A DNA stretch of 64,000 nt from Belnapia arida. GTDB taxonomy: Bacteria > Pseudomonadota > Alphaproteobacteria > Acetobacterales > Acetobacteraceae. The stretch lies in NCBI RefSeq assembly GCF_016773205.1, contig NZ_JAETWB010000001.1, forward strand, positions 434,001 through 498,000, given 5' to 3'. The position numbers were made by a program, and so were the translations under genes. The stretch's first letter is position 1. The number at the start of each line of letters is the position of its first letter. The notes beneath the pieces are model-generated. The model ran no database searches. It was not told where the DNA came from and worked only from the letters and a program-made list of their open reading frames with translations. Shown here piece by piece: positions 53,033 through 62,148 of the stretch.

Positions 53033-54649
53033 CTACAATCCGTGCGCCTTTCGGATCGTCTCCGCCGCCCGCTCCCCGATGATGGCGCAGGGCGCCTGCG
53101 TGTTGCCGGTCGTCACGCGCGGCATGATCGAGCCGTCCGCCACCCGTAGGCCGTCCACGCCGTAGACTTTCAGCGTACTGTCCACGACCGACATCTCGTC
53201 CCGCCCCATTTTGGCCGTGCAGCTCTGGTGCCAGTAGGTGACGGCGGCATCGCGGATGTAGAGGTCGAGCGCCTCGCCTTTCAGCTCGCCAGGCATGGCT
53301 TCGCCGCGCACGAAGGGACGGAAGGCTCGCGCATTACCCAAGGCACGGCAAAGCTCGACGCAGGTTCTTGCCGTTGTCATGTCCGCTGGATCGGACAGGA
53401 AGTCCGCATCCACAGCAACCGATGCCAATGGGTCCGGACCCCGCAGGCGCAGGCGCCCGCGGCTGACGGGCTGTGCGAGGCCCGCGAACATCGTCCAGCC
53501 ATGCGCCGGCACGCCCCGCGCTGCCGTCCTGTCGCTCGGGACGGGAAACTCCACTTGGCAGAACAGGAGGTCCGGCGCATCGAGGTCGGGCCGGCTCTTC
53601 CAATACAGGGTCGCCTCGCTGCCACTGTTGCGGGGCGCGATCGGCTCGGCATACTCCCAGGTGCAGCCGAAGGAGACATGGTCCTGGAAGTTCCGGCCAA
53701 CGCCCGGCAGGTGTTGCAGGAGCGGGATACCAACCCGCCCGAGTTCTTCGCGATCGCCGATGCCGGAATGCATCAGCACCTTCGGCGTCTGGATCGCGCC
53801 CAGCGACAGCACGACCTCGGTGCTGGCGCCCACCGTCGTGACCTGGCCGTCGCGCAGGAATTCGACACCTGTTGCACGGCGGCCGTCGAACATCACGCGA
53901 CGCACGAAGGCGCCGGTCAGCACGGTCAGGTTGGGCCGGTCGAGCCAGGGGCGAAGATAGGCCCGGTACAGCGAATGCCGGCGGCCGTTGCGGACTAGGA
54001 TGTCGCTGATGGCGGCACCGCCATCACCCTCCATCATGCGGCCGTTCGGATGTTCGAAGGTGGGGATGCCGATCTCGCTCGCGGCGTCGAGCATCGCGCC
54101 CGCGATCGGGCTCGGATCAGGCGCGGGCTGCACCCAGACCGGCCCGCCGGTCCCCCGGAATTTCGGGTCAGGCGCGCCCTGCCAGTTTTCGATCCGGCGG
54201 TAGATGTCGAGGACGTTTTCGTAGCCCCAGGCCGGATCGCCCGATTCCAAGGCGAAGAAGTCCCAGTCGCTACGGTGCCCGCGCGCCCACACCGCCACGT
54301 TGATGCTCGAGCCACCGCCCAGCCCCTTGCCCATGGACAACGCGAGCTGCCGCCCGTTCAGGTGTGGATTCGGCTCCGCCTGGAAGCCCCAATCGCGCTC
54401 GCCGCCGAGATTGGTGGGCCACAGCGCCGGGTCCAGCACGGATTCGGCCTCGTCGCTGCCGCCGGCTTCGAGCAGCAGCACCTGAACCTGCGGGTTCTCC
54501 GCCAGTCGCCGCGCGACTACCGAGCCGGAGGCGCCGGCACCGCAGACGACGACGTCGTAGCGGGACTGCAGCCCGGCCGTCAGCCGCGCCTGGTTGTCGC
54601 GAGCCCGCATGGAGAAATCGCGCTCCTCGGAGGAGGCAACATCGGTCAT
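53033..54649 (-). CDS. GMC-family FAD-dependent oxidoreductase
   Basis: This gene encodes 538 residues. FAD motif DVVVCGAGASGSVVARRLAE with LLLEAGG; GMC segment SMGKGLGGGSSINVAVWARG; signature 2 LSLGAIQTPKVLMHSGIG; C-terminal active site YWHQSCTAKMGRDEMSV and RVTTGNTQAPCAIIGERAA. Likely an alcohol (choline-, glucose- or polyethylene-glycol-type) dehydrogenase in the cytosol. It differs clearly from the other GMC gene at 19283-20908. AAGGAA precedes ATG 54649. It follows the minus-strand alpha/beta hydrolase gene (54787-55581) after 137 bases. Confidence 0.85.
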   Translation of the reverse strand: MTDVASSEERDFSMRARDNQARLTAGLQSRYDVVVCGAGASGSVVARRLAENPQVQVLLLEAGGSDEAESVLDPALWPTNLGGERDWGFQAEPNPHLNGRQLALSMGKGLGGGSSINVAVWARGHRSDWDFFALESGDPAWGYENVLDIYRRIENWQGAPDPKFRGTGGPVWVQPAPDPSPIAGAMLDAASEIGIPTFEHPNGRMMEGDGGAAISDILVRNGRRHSLYRAYLRPWLDRPNLTVLTGAFVRRVMFDGRRATGVEFLRDGQVTTVGASTEVVLSLGAIQTPKVLMHSGIGDREELGRVGIPLLQHLPGVGRNFQDHVSFGCTWEYAEPIAPRNSGSEATLYWKSRPDLDAPDLLFCQVEFPVPSDRTAARGVPAHGWTMFAGLAQPVSRGRLRLRGPDPLASVAVDADFLSDPADMTTARTCVELCRALGNARAFRPFVRGEAMPGELKGEALDLYIRDAAVTYWHQSCTAKMGRDEMSVVDSTLKVYGVDGLRVADGSIMPRVTTGNTQAPCAIIGERAAETIRKAHGL

Positions 54650-54786
54650 GGTCTGAAATTCCTTCTTGTTCCGGGCGGCATCATCCGGACGCGCCGCGCC
54701 CGGGCGGCCTGCCGGCGCCAGCCAGGGCAACAGCCAGCGGCGGAATTGTCCCGGCACCGGCCATCAACGGATTGATAGCGTAAGGG

Positions 54787-55581
54787 TCAGCGGGCGGCGC
54801 GGACGGCCTGCTGCGCTGCTTCGTTGATGACGCCGGCGACGACCTTGGGTTGCGTCATGAAGACGGCGTGGCTGGCCGCGACCTCCGTAACCTTGGCGCC
54901 GATGCGGCTTGCCATGTGGCGTAACATGCGGAGGTCGAAAGCCTTGTCGTCGGTCGCGATCACCGCCCAGCTCGGCCGACTGCGCCAGGCGGCCTGGGAC
55001 AGCTTCGTGCCGAACGCGGACATGGCGATCGACACCTGGGAATCGCGCATGAAGGCTGCGTCGGCGTCGCTGGTGTCGGCGGCGAAGCCGGCCTTGAAAT
55101 TCTCCGCCTTCACGAAGCCGAACCCATCGCCATGCGTGTCGATGACGAATTCAGGCGGCGCGACGAAACCGGTGTATTGCTGGGCGGTGGTTTCGCCGGC
55201 GTCGGGGGAGAGGGCGGAAACATAGACGAGACCTGCGACCTTCGGATGGACGCCCGCCTCGGTGATGACGGTGCCGCCCCAGCTATGGCCGACGAGGATG
55301 GTGGGCCCGTCCTGGCGGTCGAGGATGCGCCGGGTGGCGGCGACGTCGTCGGCGAGCGAGGTGAGCGGGTTCTGGACGATGCTGACGCGGTATCCGCGGG
55401 CGCTGAGCTCGCCATAGACACCACGCCATCCGGAGCCGTCAGCGAAGGCGCCATGAACGAGCACGACGTTCCTGGGAGGCTGCGGGCTAGGGCCCTGGCC
55501 GGCGGGCTGCGCCTGGGCGGCAGCGGCGGTGATGGTGGCGGCAGCGGCAGATGTGACGATATTACGACGGGTGGGAGACAT
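54787..55581 (-). CDS. Exported alpha/beta hydrolase
   Basis: This gene encodes 264 residues. The N-terminus has a twin-arginine-like signal (SPTRRNIVTSAAAATITAAA) and AQAQPAG. The hydrolase core follows: NVVLVHGAFADGSGWRGVYG, the nucleophile elbow ILVGHSWGGTVITEAG, VSALSPDAGETTAQQ and a catalytic histidine in VAASHAVFMTQPKVVAGVIN. This 'HGAFADGSGW' group includes esterases of the salicylate/EstC type. AAGGAACCCCC precedes ATG 55581. Probably acts in the periplasm on a small ester. It could share control with the large regulator gene divergent at 56174. Confidence 0.82.
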   Translation of the reverse strand: MSPTRRNIVTSAAAATITAAAAQAQPAGQGPSPQPPRNVVLVHGAFADGSGWRGVYGELSARGYRVSIVQNPLTSLADDVAATRRILDRQDGPTILVGHSWGGTVITEAGVHPKVAGLVYVSALSPDAGETTAQQYTGFVAPPEFVIDTHGDGFGFVKAENFKAGFAADTSDADAAFMRDSQVSIAMSAFGTKLSQAAWRSRPSWAVIATDDKAFDLRMLRHMASRIGAKVTEVAASHAVFMTQPKVVAGVINEAAQQAVRAAR

Positions 55582-56173
55582 GACGGGGGTTCCTTTGTGA
55601 CGGAGCGGGAAGCGGGCGGGCGGCGACGGCGCGTTCAGCCCGCGTGGAGGCGGAAAAGTCCGGGTGCATGACATCCGCGCGCGTCGTGCAGATGCCGCGC
55701 GGAAGCATCGCGCCGAGCTTGGAAGTCCTTCGCAGCTTCCGCCGCGGCTCCCCGCAACTCACCGGCGACCGCGGCGGCCGAAGCCGGGCCACGCGGGCGA
55801 AGAAGGCCCCGCCGTGCGGGATAGGTGTCCAAGGTCGAATCTCCCATGCCTGGCGCGCCGCCACTGGGCAGCAGCCGGGGGAGGATCACGCCGCAGTGCC
55901 TCGAAGTCCTCGTCGCGCCGCCAAATAGATCCAAATTTTCCAAGCGAGGCGGATGCATCCGCACGAGGTGTCGGGTCGCTCGCAGCAGGGATTGTCCGCA
56001 TCCCGACGGCCTGCAAGGGGCCTCCAGGGCACATCTCACCTCTCTGCCCCTGGCTGGGGGTAGGTCGGTCACGCCCGTCGCGTGTAGTCTGCGTTCCGGT
56101 GGGATGATGGCGGTCGGTGCATGGCGGCGCCGAGCGAAGAAATGCAAATTTTTCCAAAGGGAGGGGCGTCGCC
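55582..56173. other. Long non-coding stretch upstream of the winged-helix/NB-ARC regulator
   Basis: These 592 bases contain no convincing gene; the open frames on either strand (such as a minus frame 55635-56147) are arginine/proline-rich and have no ribosome site. Two AT-rich patches stand out, at 55931-55946 and 56144-56159 (see the repeat entry). The stretch should hold promoters for the exported hydrolase (minus) and the regulator (plus). Confidence 0.5.
55931..56159 (+). repeat. Pair of similar AT-rich direct repeats
   Basis: CCAAATTTTCCAAGCG (55931-55946) and GCAAATTTTTCCAAAG (56144-56159) share CAAATTTT..CCAA in GC-rich surroundings. The second copy ends 14 bases before the regulator start. 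They could be regulator-binding or promoter elements for the gene at 56174; nothing else supports this. Confidence 0.35.
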
Positions 56174-58762
56174 ATGACCGAGACCGCGAAAGCCTTCGCC
56201 TTTGGGCCCTTTCGCCTGGTTCCGGACCGTCGCACCCTTGCCGCCGAGGGCAGGGAAGTCCCGATCCGCGGACGCGCCTTCGACCTGCTCCTTGCCCTGG
56301 TGGAGCGGCGCGACCGCGTTGTCTCGAAGGGCGATCTCATGGAACTGGTCTGGCCGGGCCGCGTCGTGGAGGAGGGCAACCTCACTGTCCATATCGCAGG
56401 CCTGCGCAAGCTTCTCGGCAGTGGCATCATCGCCACCCTGTCCGGGCGGGGGTACCGGTTCGTTGCCGCCACCACCGAAATTCCGGCCGAGGATGAATCG
56501 CAGCCCCCGCCTGCCTCCGCCCTCCCGTCATCGGCCCAAGCGGAGACGCCCGGTCCGGCAGGCTCCCCCCCCTGGCCGGGGGACTTGCCCCGGCCGCTGA
56601 CGAAGCTCGTCGGCCGCGACGGCGACCTCGACCGGGTTGAAGCGCGCCTGCGCGAGTCGCACCTTGTCACGGTCGTCGGGGCCGGTGGTGTGGGCAAGAC
56701 CAGGCTCGCCCTTGCCGCCGCCGACCGCATCCGGCGCAGCTACCCGGATGGCGCCTGGTTCGCCGATCTCGGCCCGGTGGAAGAGCCTCGCCTTGTCGCA
56801 GCCACCATCGCCGCCGGCCTTGGTGTCGATGTGGGCGACGGCGACGCGCTCCACGTCGTGATCGCCGCGCTGGCCGGTCGGCGCGGGCTGTTGGTGCTCG
56901 ACGGCTGCGAGCATCTGCTGCGTGCCGCCGCCGACGCCACAGAGGCGATCCTGCGAAGCTGCCCCGGCATCGTGATTCTGGCGACCAGCCGCGAGCCGCT
57001 CCGTGCCGAGGGCGAGCGGCTCCACCGGCTGCAGCCTCTGGACGCGGCGGCACCCGATGTCGCGGTCACCGCCGAGCGGCTGGCGGACTACCCCGCCAGC
57101 GAGCTCTTCGTCGAGCGCGCCTGCGCGGCGCTCGGCGAGTTCGTGCCGGGCGATGCCGAGGCGGGCGAAATCATGAGGATCTGCCAGCGGCTGGACGGCA
57201 TTCCGCTCGCCATCGAACTCGCGGCCCCGGCGCTGCAGGCCATGACCCTGACGGAGCTTCGCGAAAGGCTGGAGCGTCACTTCGAGCTGCTCACCGCCGG
57301 TCGGCGGACAGCGCTGGCGCGGCAGCAAACGCTCAGGGCCACGATCGGCTGGAGCCTAGACCTGTTGGAGCCGTTGGAGCGCGCGCTTCTGCTGCGGCTG
57401 TCCGTCTTCGGCGGCACCTGGACCGCGGGCTCCGCCGCCTTTCTGGCAGGTTGCGCATCCGGGGAGGACGCGGTCTGCGGCCTGATCGCCGCGCTGGTGG
57501 ACAAGTCGCTGGTCCAGGCAGACCTGACAGGGGTGCAGGCGCGCTACCGCCTACTGGCTTCGACGCGCTACTACGCCGCCGAGCGCCTCTCCGCGTCTGA
57601 CCTTGCTGAGGCGCGCCGCAGCCTGGTGCAATGGCTGGTCAAGGCCTACGAGCGGGCCGAGGCGGATTGGCCGTTCATGTCGGACGAGGACTGGTTCGCG
57701 CTCTACGCGCCGGAGATTGAGAACTTGCGGGCGGGCTTGGCCTGGGCTTTCGGACCGGACGGCGACGAGCGCCTTGGCGTCGAGCTGGCGAGCCACACCG
57801 AGCATGTCTGGGCCGAACTCTCCCTGACGTGCGAGCTGCACGATTGGTTCGACCTGGCGATCTCAAGGATCGACGAAGCGACTCCGCCCGAGGTCGCAGG
57901 CCGGTTGTGGCTTGGTCGCTGCGGGTGGGTTGCCCCCAGGGGCGCCAAGGCGCTTGACGCCGCGCGCCGGGCAGTCGCGCTGTTCCGTGCCGCCGGTAGC
58001 CGGGTTGACCTTGGGCGCGCGCTATGGCGCCAAGCCTGGCAGCACACCCTTTCGGGCAATCTCGTTGCCGCCGGCCCCCTGGTCGAGGAAGCCGAAAGCC
58101 TGCTCCGCGGCGAAAAGGCGAGTAAGGCCCTCGTCTCCTGTTTGAGGGCCCGGGCCGTCTTCCGCTTGCGCCGCAACCAGCCTGCTGCGGCACGCGCAGA
58201 CCTGGAGGAGGCACTCTCCATCGCCCGGCGCCTCCGCAGCCCGCGTGACATTGCCCTGACACTGGGAAGCATGGCCGAGTTCCACTGCGCAGAGGGCCGG
58301 ATGGGAGACGCCATGGCCGTCGCGCAGGAAGCGCTGGCCTCTTTAGAGCCGGCGCAGGCGCGTTCCGCCTGGGTGCAGCATATCGCCGGGGCCGAGGCCT
58401 CCTACCGCCTTGCGGAAGGCGACATCGCCCGTGCGCGCCCGATCATTGCGGAAAGGCTGACAGCAGCCCGGCTCATGGGCCTGCCGCACGAGGTGGTCGC
58501 CAATCTCGAGAGGTTGGCGCTGATCGCCGCAATGGAGGGCAGCCTCGCCACGGCGGGGCGACTCTTCGGCTATGTCCAGTTCTGCCACGCGCAGCGCGGA
58601 ATCCTGCGCAGCTTCGGCTCGCAGGCTGTCCATGACCGGTTGCTGTCGGTGCTGCGCCAGCACCTGACCCCGGACGAGCTGGAGCAAATGACGGCGCGTG
58701 GGACCTGCCTTGACGAAGAGGAAATGGTGGCTGAGGCCTTCATCATCGCATCGCAGCCATGA
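56174..58762 (+). CDS. Winged-helix / NB-ARC ATPase / TPR-like transcriptional regulator
   Basis: This gene encodes 862 residues. Residues 8-100 form an OmpR/CadC-type winged helix: FGPFRLVPDRRTLAAEGREV, RGRAFDLLLALVERRDRVVS, and VHIAGLRKLLG, then TLSGRGYRFVAA. A NB-ARC-like ATPase follows at about 155-440: Walker A VVGAGGVGKTRLALAAAD, Walker B RRGLLVLDGCEHLL, and sensor ILATSREPLRAEGERLHRLQ. The rest is helical, TPR-like (AARRAVALFRAAGSRVDLGR; ADLEEALSIARRLRSPRDIA). Such STAND-type regulators are thought to bind a ligand and ATP before activating transcription. ATG 56174 lies after AGGGAGGGGC. A strong hairpin follows the stop. Confidence 0.85.
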   Translation: MTETAKAFAFGPFRLVPDRRTLAAEGREVPIRGRAFDLLLALVERRDRVVSKGDLMELVWPGRVVEEGNLTVHIAGLRKLLGSGIIATLSGRGYRFVAATTEIPAEDESQPPPASALPSSAQAETPGPAGSPPWPGDLPRPLTKLVGRDGDLDRVEARLRESHLVTVVGAGGVGKTRLALAAADRIRRSYPDGAWFADLGPVEEPRLVAATIAAGLGVDVGDGDALHVVIAALAGRRGLLVLDGCEHLLRAAADATEAILRSCPGIVILATSREPLRAEGERLHRLQPLDAAAPDVAVTAERLADYPASELFVERACAALGEFVPGDAEAGEIMRICQRLDGIPLAIELAAPALQAMTLTELRERLERHFELLTAGRRTALARQQTLRATIGWSLDLLEPLERALLLRLSVFGGTWTAGSAAFLAGCASGEDAVCGLIAALVDKSLVQADLTGVQARYRLLASTRYYAAERLSASDLAEARRSLVQWLVKAYERAEADWPFMSDEDWFALYAPEIENLRAGLAWAFGPDGDERLGVELASHTEHVWAELSLTCELHDWFDLAISRIDEATPPEVAGRLWLGRCGWVAPRGAKALDAARRAVALFRAAGSRVDLGRALWRQAWQHTLSGNLVAAGPLVEEAESLLRGEKASKALVSCLRARAVFRLRRNQPAAARADLEEALSIARRLRSPRDIALTLGSMAEFHCAEGRMGDAMAVAQEALASLEPAQARSAWVQHIAGAEASYRLAEGDIARARPIIAERLTAARLMGLPHEVVANLERLALIAAMEGSLATAGRLFGYVQFCHAQRGILRSFGSQAVHDRLLSVLRQHLTPDELEQMTARGTCLDEEEMVAEAFIIASQP

Positions 58763-58767
58763 CGTAG

Positions 58768-58789
58768 GGCGCCGCTGCTTTGCGGCGCC
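58768..58789. terminator. Hairpin after the winged-helix/NB-ARC gene
   Basis: A perfect eight-base stem, GGCGCCGC and GCGGCGCC, with loop TGCTTT begins six bases after the stop codon. It should separate this gene from the DUF1127 gene. Confidence 0.6.
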
Positions 58790-59017
58790 AGGTGCCGGCT
58801 GGCCTGCGGCGCGATGCCGTGGACCAGCAGAAACGGCAGGACCACACGGGGAGGTGAGGCGCATATCAGGCGGCAGGTGTGGTTCCCGGCGCCCGCAACT
58901 GAGTCATCATCGTGTTTCCGTTGTAGCCGAAGCGGCGCCTTCCGACATTCGCCTGCGACGTTGCAGAGCGATGCATGCAGCGCGCTCCCCGAGGGCGCAG
59001 CACACGGAGATCGCCTC

Positions 59018-59260
59018 ATGCACATTCCAAACCGCGTTTCATGGAGCGTCGTGCCCGACCTGGCCTCGCCCATCCCCCTTGGCCGGCACGCCGCGTTGCT
59101 ATTGTGCCTCGCACGGCGGCTTCGGCTGCGGGCACAGCAATGGTACCGCGCACACACCGCAGAGGCAGAACTCGCCTCGATGAGTGACAGCATGCTTGCC
59201 GATATCGGCGTGTCACGGTGCGAAGTGGCCCGGTTCGCGCGCCGCGGTCGGGGCGAATGA
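59018..59260 (+). CDS. DUF1127-domain small protein
   Basis: This gene encodes 80 residues. The C-terminal 35 residues match DUF1127: LASMSDSMLADIGVSRCEVA followed by RFARRGRGE, preceded by an arginine-rich helix (LLCLARRLRLRAQQWYRAHT). In other alphaproteobacteria short DUF1127 proteins affect RNA turnover and phosphate or carbon metabolism. This one has a longer N-terminal part than the smallest members. CACGGAGATCG precedes ATG 59018. Its stop overlaps the start of an alpha/beta hydrolase gene (ATGA), so the two are made together. Confidence 0.75.
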   Translation: MHIPNRVSWSVVPDLASPIPLGRHAALLLCLARRLRLRAQQWYRAHTAEAELASMSDSMLADIGVSRCEVARFARRGRGE

Positions 59261-60144
59261 CCGCCATGCATCCGACGACTTCCGGGCCGGGCGCCACACC
59301 GGGCTTCGTCGCGCGCGAGTATCTGGTCGAGGTGGACGGCTCGCCCCTGCGTGTCCTGGACGCAGGCCGTGGCGATGCAGTGTTGCTTGGCCCCAGCTAC
59401 CTCTGGAGCGCCGAGATGTGGCGCCCACAGATCGAGGCGCTGGCGCGTCACTACCGCGTCGTCGTTCCGGACCTTTGGGGACATGGCGGTTCTGGCCGCC
59501 TTCCGAAGACCACGCACGACATCAGCGGCCTCGCGCGTCAGCATCTGGCGGTTATGGATGCACTGGGCATAGAGAGCTTCGCCATGTGCGGTCTGTCGGT
59601 CGGTGGCATGTGGGCATTCGAAATGGCCTGCCTCGCGCCGCACCGCGTGCGGGCCGTGGCTCTGCTTGACAGCTTCATTGGCGCCGAGCCGGAGCCGGCG
59701 AAGCTCCGCTTCTTCAGCATGTTGGACGCGGTAGCCAGATCAGGCGCGGTTCCGGCGCCCGTGCTGGATGCGACCGTACCGATGTTCTTCGCGCCCGATA
59801 TCGTCTCGCGCCGGCCGGATCTCCCGGCGCGCTTCCGAGCCGCCTTACAGGACTGGCCGCAAGATCGTTTGCTGGACAGCGTCGTGCCGCTCGGCCGCAT
59901 GATCTTCGGCCGCCGGGATGCCTTGGGTGACGCATCACGGCTTCGCATGCCCCGCATCGTGCTGCATGGGGCGGCCGACATCCCGCGCAGCGTGGACGAG
60001 GCTGAGCAGATGGCGCGCGCGCTCGCCTGCCAGCTGACCGTGCTGCCCGGTGTTGGCCACATCGCCTCGCTGGAAGCGCCGGAGGTGGTGACGGAGCACC
60101 TTCTCGGCTTCCTCCAGCAGGCGGGGCTGGGCGCCCTGGTCTGA
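59257..60144 (+). CDS. Alpha/beta hydrolase
   Basis: This gene encodes 295 residues. Core segments: LRVLDAGRGDAVLLGPSYLW, YRVVVPDLWGHGGSGRLPKT, nucleophile elbow MCGLSVGGMWAFEMACLA (Ser in GLSVG), acid region RIVLHGAADIPRSVDEAEQM, and histidine in LPGVGHIASLEAPEVVTEHL. Typical of lactonases, esterases and haloperoxidase-like enzymes. ATG 59257 overlaps the DUF1127 stop; ATG 59266 is an alternative. No signal peptide, so cytosolic. Confidence 0.82.
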   Translation: MTAMHPTTSGPGATPGFVAREYLVEVDGSPLRVLDAGRGDAVLLGPSYLWSAEMWRPQIEALARHYRVVVPDLWGHGGSGRLPKTTHDISGLARQHLAVMDALGIESFAMCGLSVGGMWAFEMACLAPHRVRAVALLDSFIGAEPEPAKLRFFSMLDAVARSGAVPAPVLDATVPMFFAPDIVSRRPDLPARFRAALQDWPQDRLLDSVVPLGRMIFGRRDALGDASRLRMPRIVLHGAADIPRSVDEAEQMARALACQLTVLPGVGHIASLEAPEVVTEHLLGFLQQAGLGALV

Positions 60145-60412
60145 GGCCGGGCCCGGTGGGCAGCGGCCTCCGTCGCGCGTAGGCCTCACCCTGGCTCTTC
60201 GTGAGAAAGCGACGCCTGACCGATGTCGCGGCCAGCCGGCGCCCGGCATCCATGACGGTTGTAACCATCGAGCCGGCGGCGCGACATGCGCCCGCAACAG
60301 GCGCCCCGCATATGCCACAGCCGGATCCGTCGGCCGGTCACGTGGCCGGCGGGCGGCACGCGCAGCAGGGCCGGCCCAGGCTGGCGCCCATGGCAATTAT
60401 GAAAACGGCAGA

Positions 60413-61186
60413 ATGATGCTCGATACCGCGATGATGTTGCAAAAGCTCGAAAGCGACCCCACCAGCACCGGGCCCGCCTCCTGGTCGCCAAGAATCCTTG
60501 TCGTAGACGACGACCCCGACATGCGCGGGATGATCGTGAGCTTCCTGAGCGATAGCGGCCTGAACGCGATGGAGGCGGTCGAGCGACCAGATGTGGAGCG
60601 TCAGCTCGCGCGTGACGATCTGGCGCTTGTGGTGCTCGACCTGCGGCTGGGCGCGCAGAGCGGGCTCGACCTGCTGCGCGAGATTCGAGCGCGCTCCGAC
60701 ATTCCCGTCATCATCGTCACTGGCGAGCGCCGGGACGAGGTGGATCGTGTGATTGGCCTGGAGCTCGGCGCCGACGACTATGTCACCAAACCATTCAGCC
60801 TGCGAGAGCTGCTGGCACGCATCCGCGCGGTGTTGCGCCGCCAATCCACACACCCCGGCCCCCGGCGCGCAGCGGTGCGGCACCGCTTCGAAGGCTGGAT
60901 GCTGGACCGCCGCCTCCGCCGCCTTACCGCGCCCGACGGCACCGAGGTACGCCTTACCAAGGGTGAGTACGCGCTGCTCTGCGCCTTCGTCGACGCGCCT
61001 GGCCGGCCGCTCTCCCGCGAGAGCCTCTTGCAGGCAACGCATCTGCACGAGGATGTCTTCGACCGCAGCATCGACGTGCAGGTGCTGCGGCTACGGCGCA
61101 AGCTCGATGCTGGCCGAGCGGCTGGCATGATCCGCACCGAGCGCGGCATTGGCTACATCTTCGATGTGCCGGTCATCCGGGTGTGA
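60413..61186 (+). CDS. OmpR-type response regulator (orthodox receiver)
   Basis: This gene encodes 257 residues. The receiver is complete: acidic pair RILVVDDDPDMRG, phospho-acceptor Asp76 (VVLDLRLG), Thr103 (IIVTGERRDE) and Lys126 (DDYVTKPFSLREL). The DNA-binding winged helix follows: VRLTKGEYALLCAFVDAPGR, and DRSIDVQVLRLRRKLDAGRA, then RTERGIGYIFDV. It should be phosphorylated by the histidine kinase encoded two genes downstream. Its stop shares a base with the start of the peroxidase gene (TGATG). ATG 60413 and 60416 are adjacent alternatives. The 268-base gap upstream shows no other gene. Confidence 0.9.
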   Translation: MMLDTAMMLQKLESDPTSTGPASWSPRILVVDDDPDMRGMIVSFLSDSGLNAMEAVERPDVERQLARDDLALVVLDLRLGAQSGLDLLREIRARSDIPVIIVTGERRDEVDRVIGLELGADDYVTKPFSLRELLARIRAVLRRQSTHPGPRRAAVRHRFEGWMLDRRLRRLTAPDGTEVRLTKGEYALLCAFVDAPGRPLSRESLLQATHLHEDVFDRSIDVQVLRLRRKLDAGRAAGMIRTERGIGYIFDVPVIRV

Positions 61187-62148
61187 TGCGCGTGGCGTTG
61201 CGTCTGGCCAGCGTGCCGCTCGCTGCGCTACTGCTCGCCGCTATCCTGATGAGCCGCGGCCTGGAAAGGGAGGTTCCGCCCCGCCCTGCGGCGGCCGAAG
61301 CAACAGGCCGTCTGCATCCCATCGGCGTCCTGCGGCCAATGGCTGTCGAAGAGCGCCGGCGCGCGCTTGGGGAGCGTATTTTCGCCGACCCACGCCTGTC
61401 CGGCGACGGCTCGCGCGCCTGCGCCTCCTGCCACGACCTGCGGACCAACGGCGCCACGGCGAACCGGCGCGACTTGGGATTGGACGGGCAGGAGCTGCCG
61501 TTGAATACCGCCACGGTGTTCAACGCTGCTTTCAGCTTCCGCTTCGGCTGGGAAGGAAGCACGCGCAGCCTGGAAGCGCATGCCGAAACCCTGCTCCGCA
61601 GCCCCGCCATCATGGGCGCGAGCCCCGACATGGTGGTGAAGCGCCTATCCGCAGACCCGTTCGCCGTCGCGGCCTTCTACGAAGCCTACCGCCGTCCCCC
61701 GGACAAGGAAGCGCTGCTTGACGCGCTCGGGGCCTATCAGCGCAGCCTTGTCACGCCGGGAAGCCCTTTCGACAGATGGCTCGCCGGCGAGGCCGAGGCG
61801 ATCACGCCGGAGGAACAAGCAGGCTATGCGCTGTTTCGCAGTGTGGGCTGCACCGCATGCCACCAGGGCGCGAATGTCGGCGGCAACCTTTTCCAGCGAC
61901 ATGGCATCTTCCACGCGCTGGCGACGCCTGAGCCGCAAATCCTGCGCGTGCCGAGCCTGCGCAACGTCGCCGTGACCGCGCCCTATTTCCACGATGGCAG
62001 CGCGGCCACGCTCGAAGAGGCGGTGCGCGGCATGGGGCTCGCTCAGCTCAACCTCGTTCTGGACGACGGGCAGATCGCCTCCATCATCGCCTTCCTGCGC
62101 ACGCTGACCGGCAGCTATCGCGGCACGCCGCTTGCCTCTCCACCGTGA
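61186..62148 (+). CDS. Di-heme cytochrome c peroxidase (CcpA/MauG family)
   Basis: This gene encodes 320 residues. The N-terminus has a membrane anchor or uncleaved signal (RLASVPLAALLLAAILMSRG), placing the enzyme in the periplasm. Two heme c sites are seen: CASCH at residues 79-83 and CTACH at 222-226. Family features include LGERIFADPRLSGDGS, LNTATVFNAAFSFRFGWEGS and NVAVTAPYFHDGSAATLEEA. Such enzymes reduce hydrogen peroxide or, as in MauG, modify protein residues. It sits between the response regulator and histidine kinase genes with one-base and four-base overlaps, so it is made with the two-component pair. Confidence 0.88.
   Translation: MRVALRLASVPLAALLLAAILMSRGLEREVPPRPAAAEATGRLHPIGVLRPMAVEERRRALGERIFADPRLSGDGSRACASCHDLRTNGATANRRDLGLDGQELPLNTATVFNAAFSFRFGWEGSTRSLEAHAETLLRSPAIMGASPDMVVKRLSADPFAVAAFYEAYRRPPDKEALLDALGAYQRSLVTPGSPFDRWLAGEAEAITPEEQAGYALFRSVGCTACHQGANVGGNLFQRHGIFHALATPEPQILRVPSLRNVAVTAPYFHDGSAATLEEAVRGMGLAQLNLVLDDGQIASIIAFLRTLTGSYRGTPLASPP

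Noticed and set aside
55635-56147. A 170-codon minus-strand frame in the long gap before the large regulator
   Set aside because: Arginine/proline-rich product, no ribosome site, no recognised motif; treated as non-coding.
60201-60416. A 71-codon plus-strand frame just before the orthodox response regulator
   Set aside because: No ribosome site or motif; its composition is like other random GC-rich frames, and it overlaps the regulator start.
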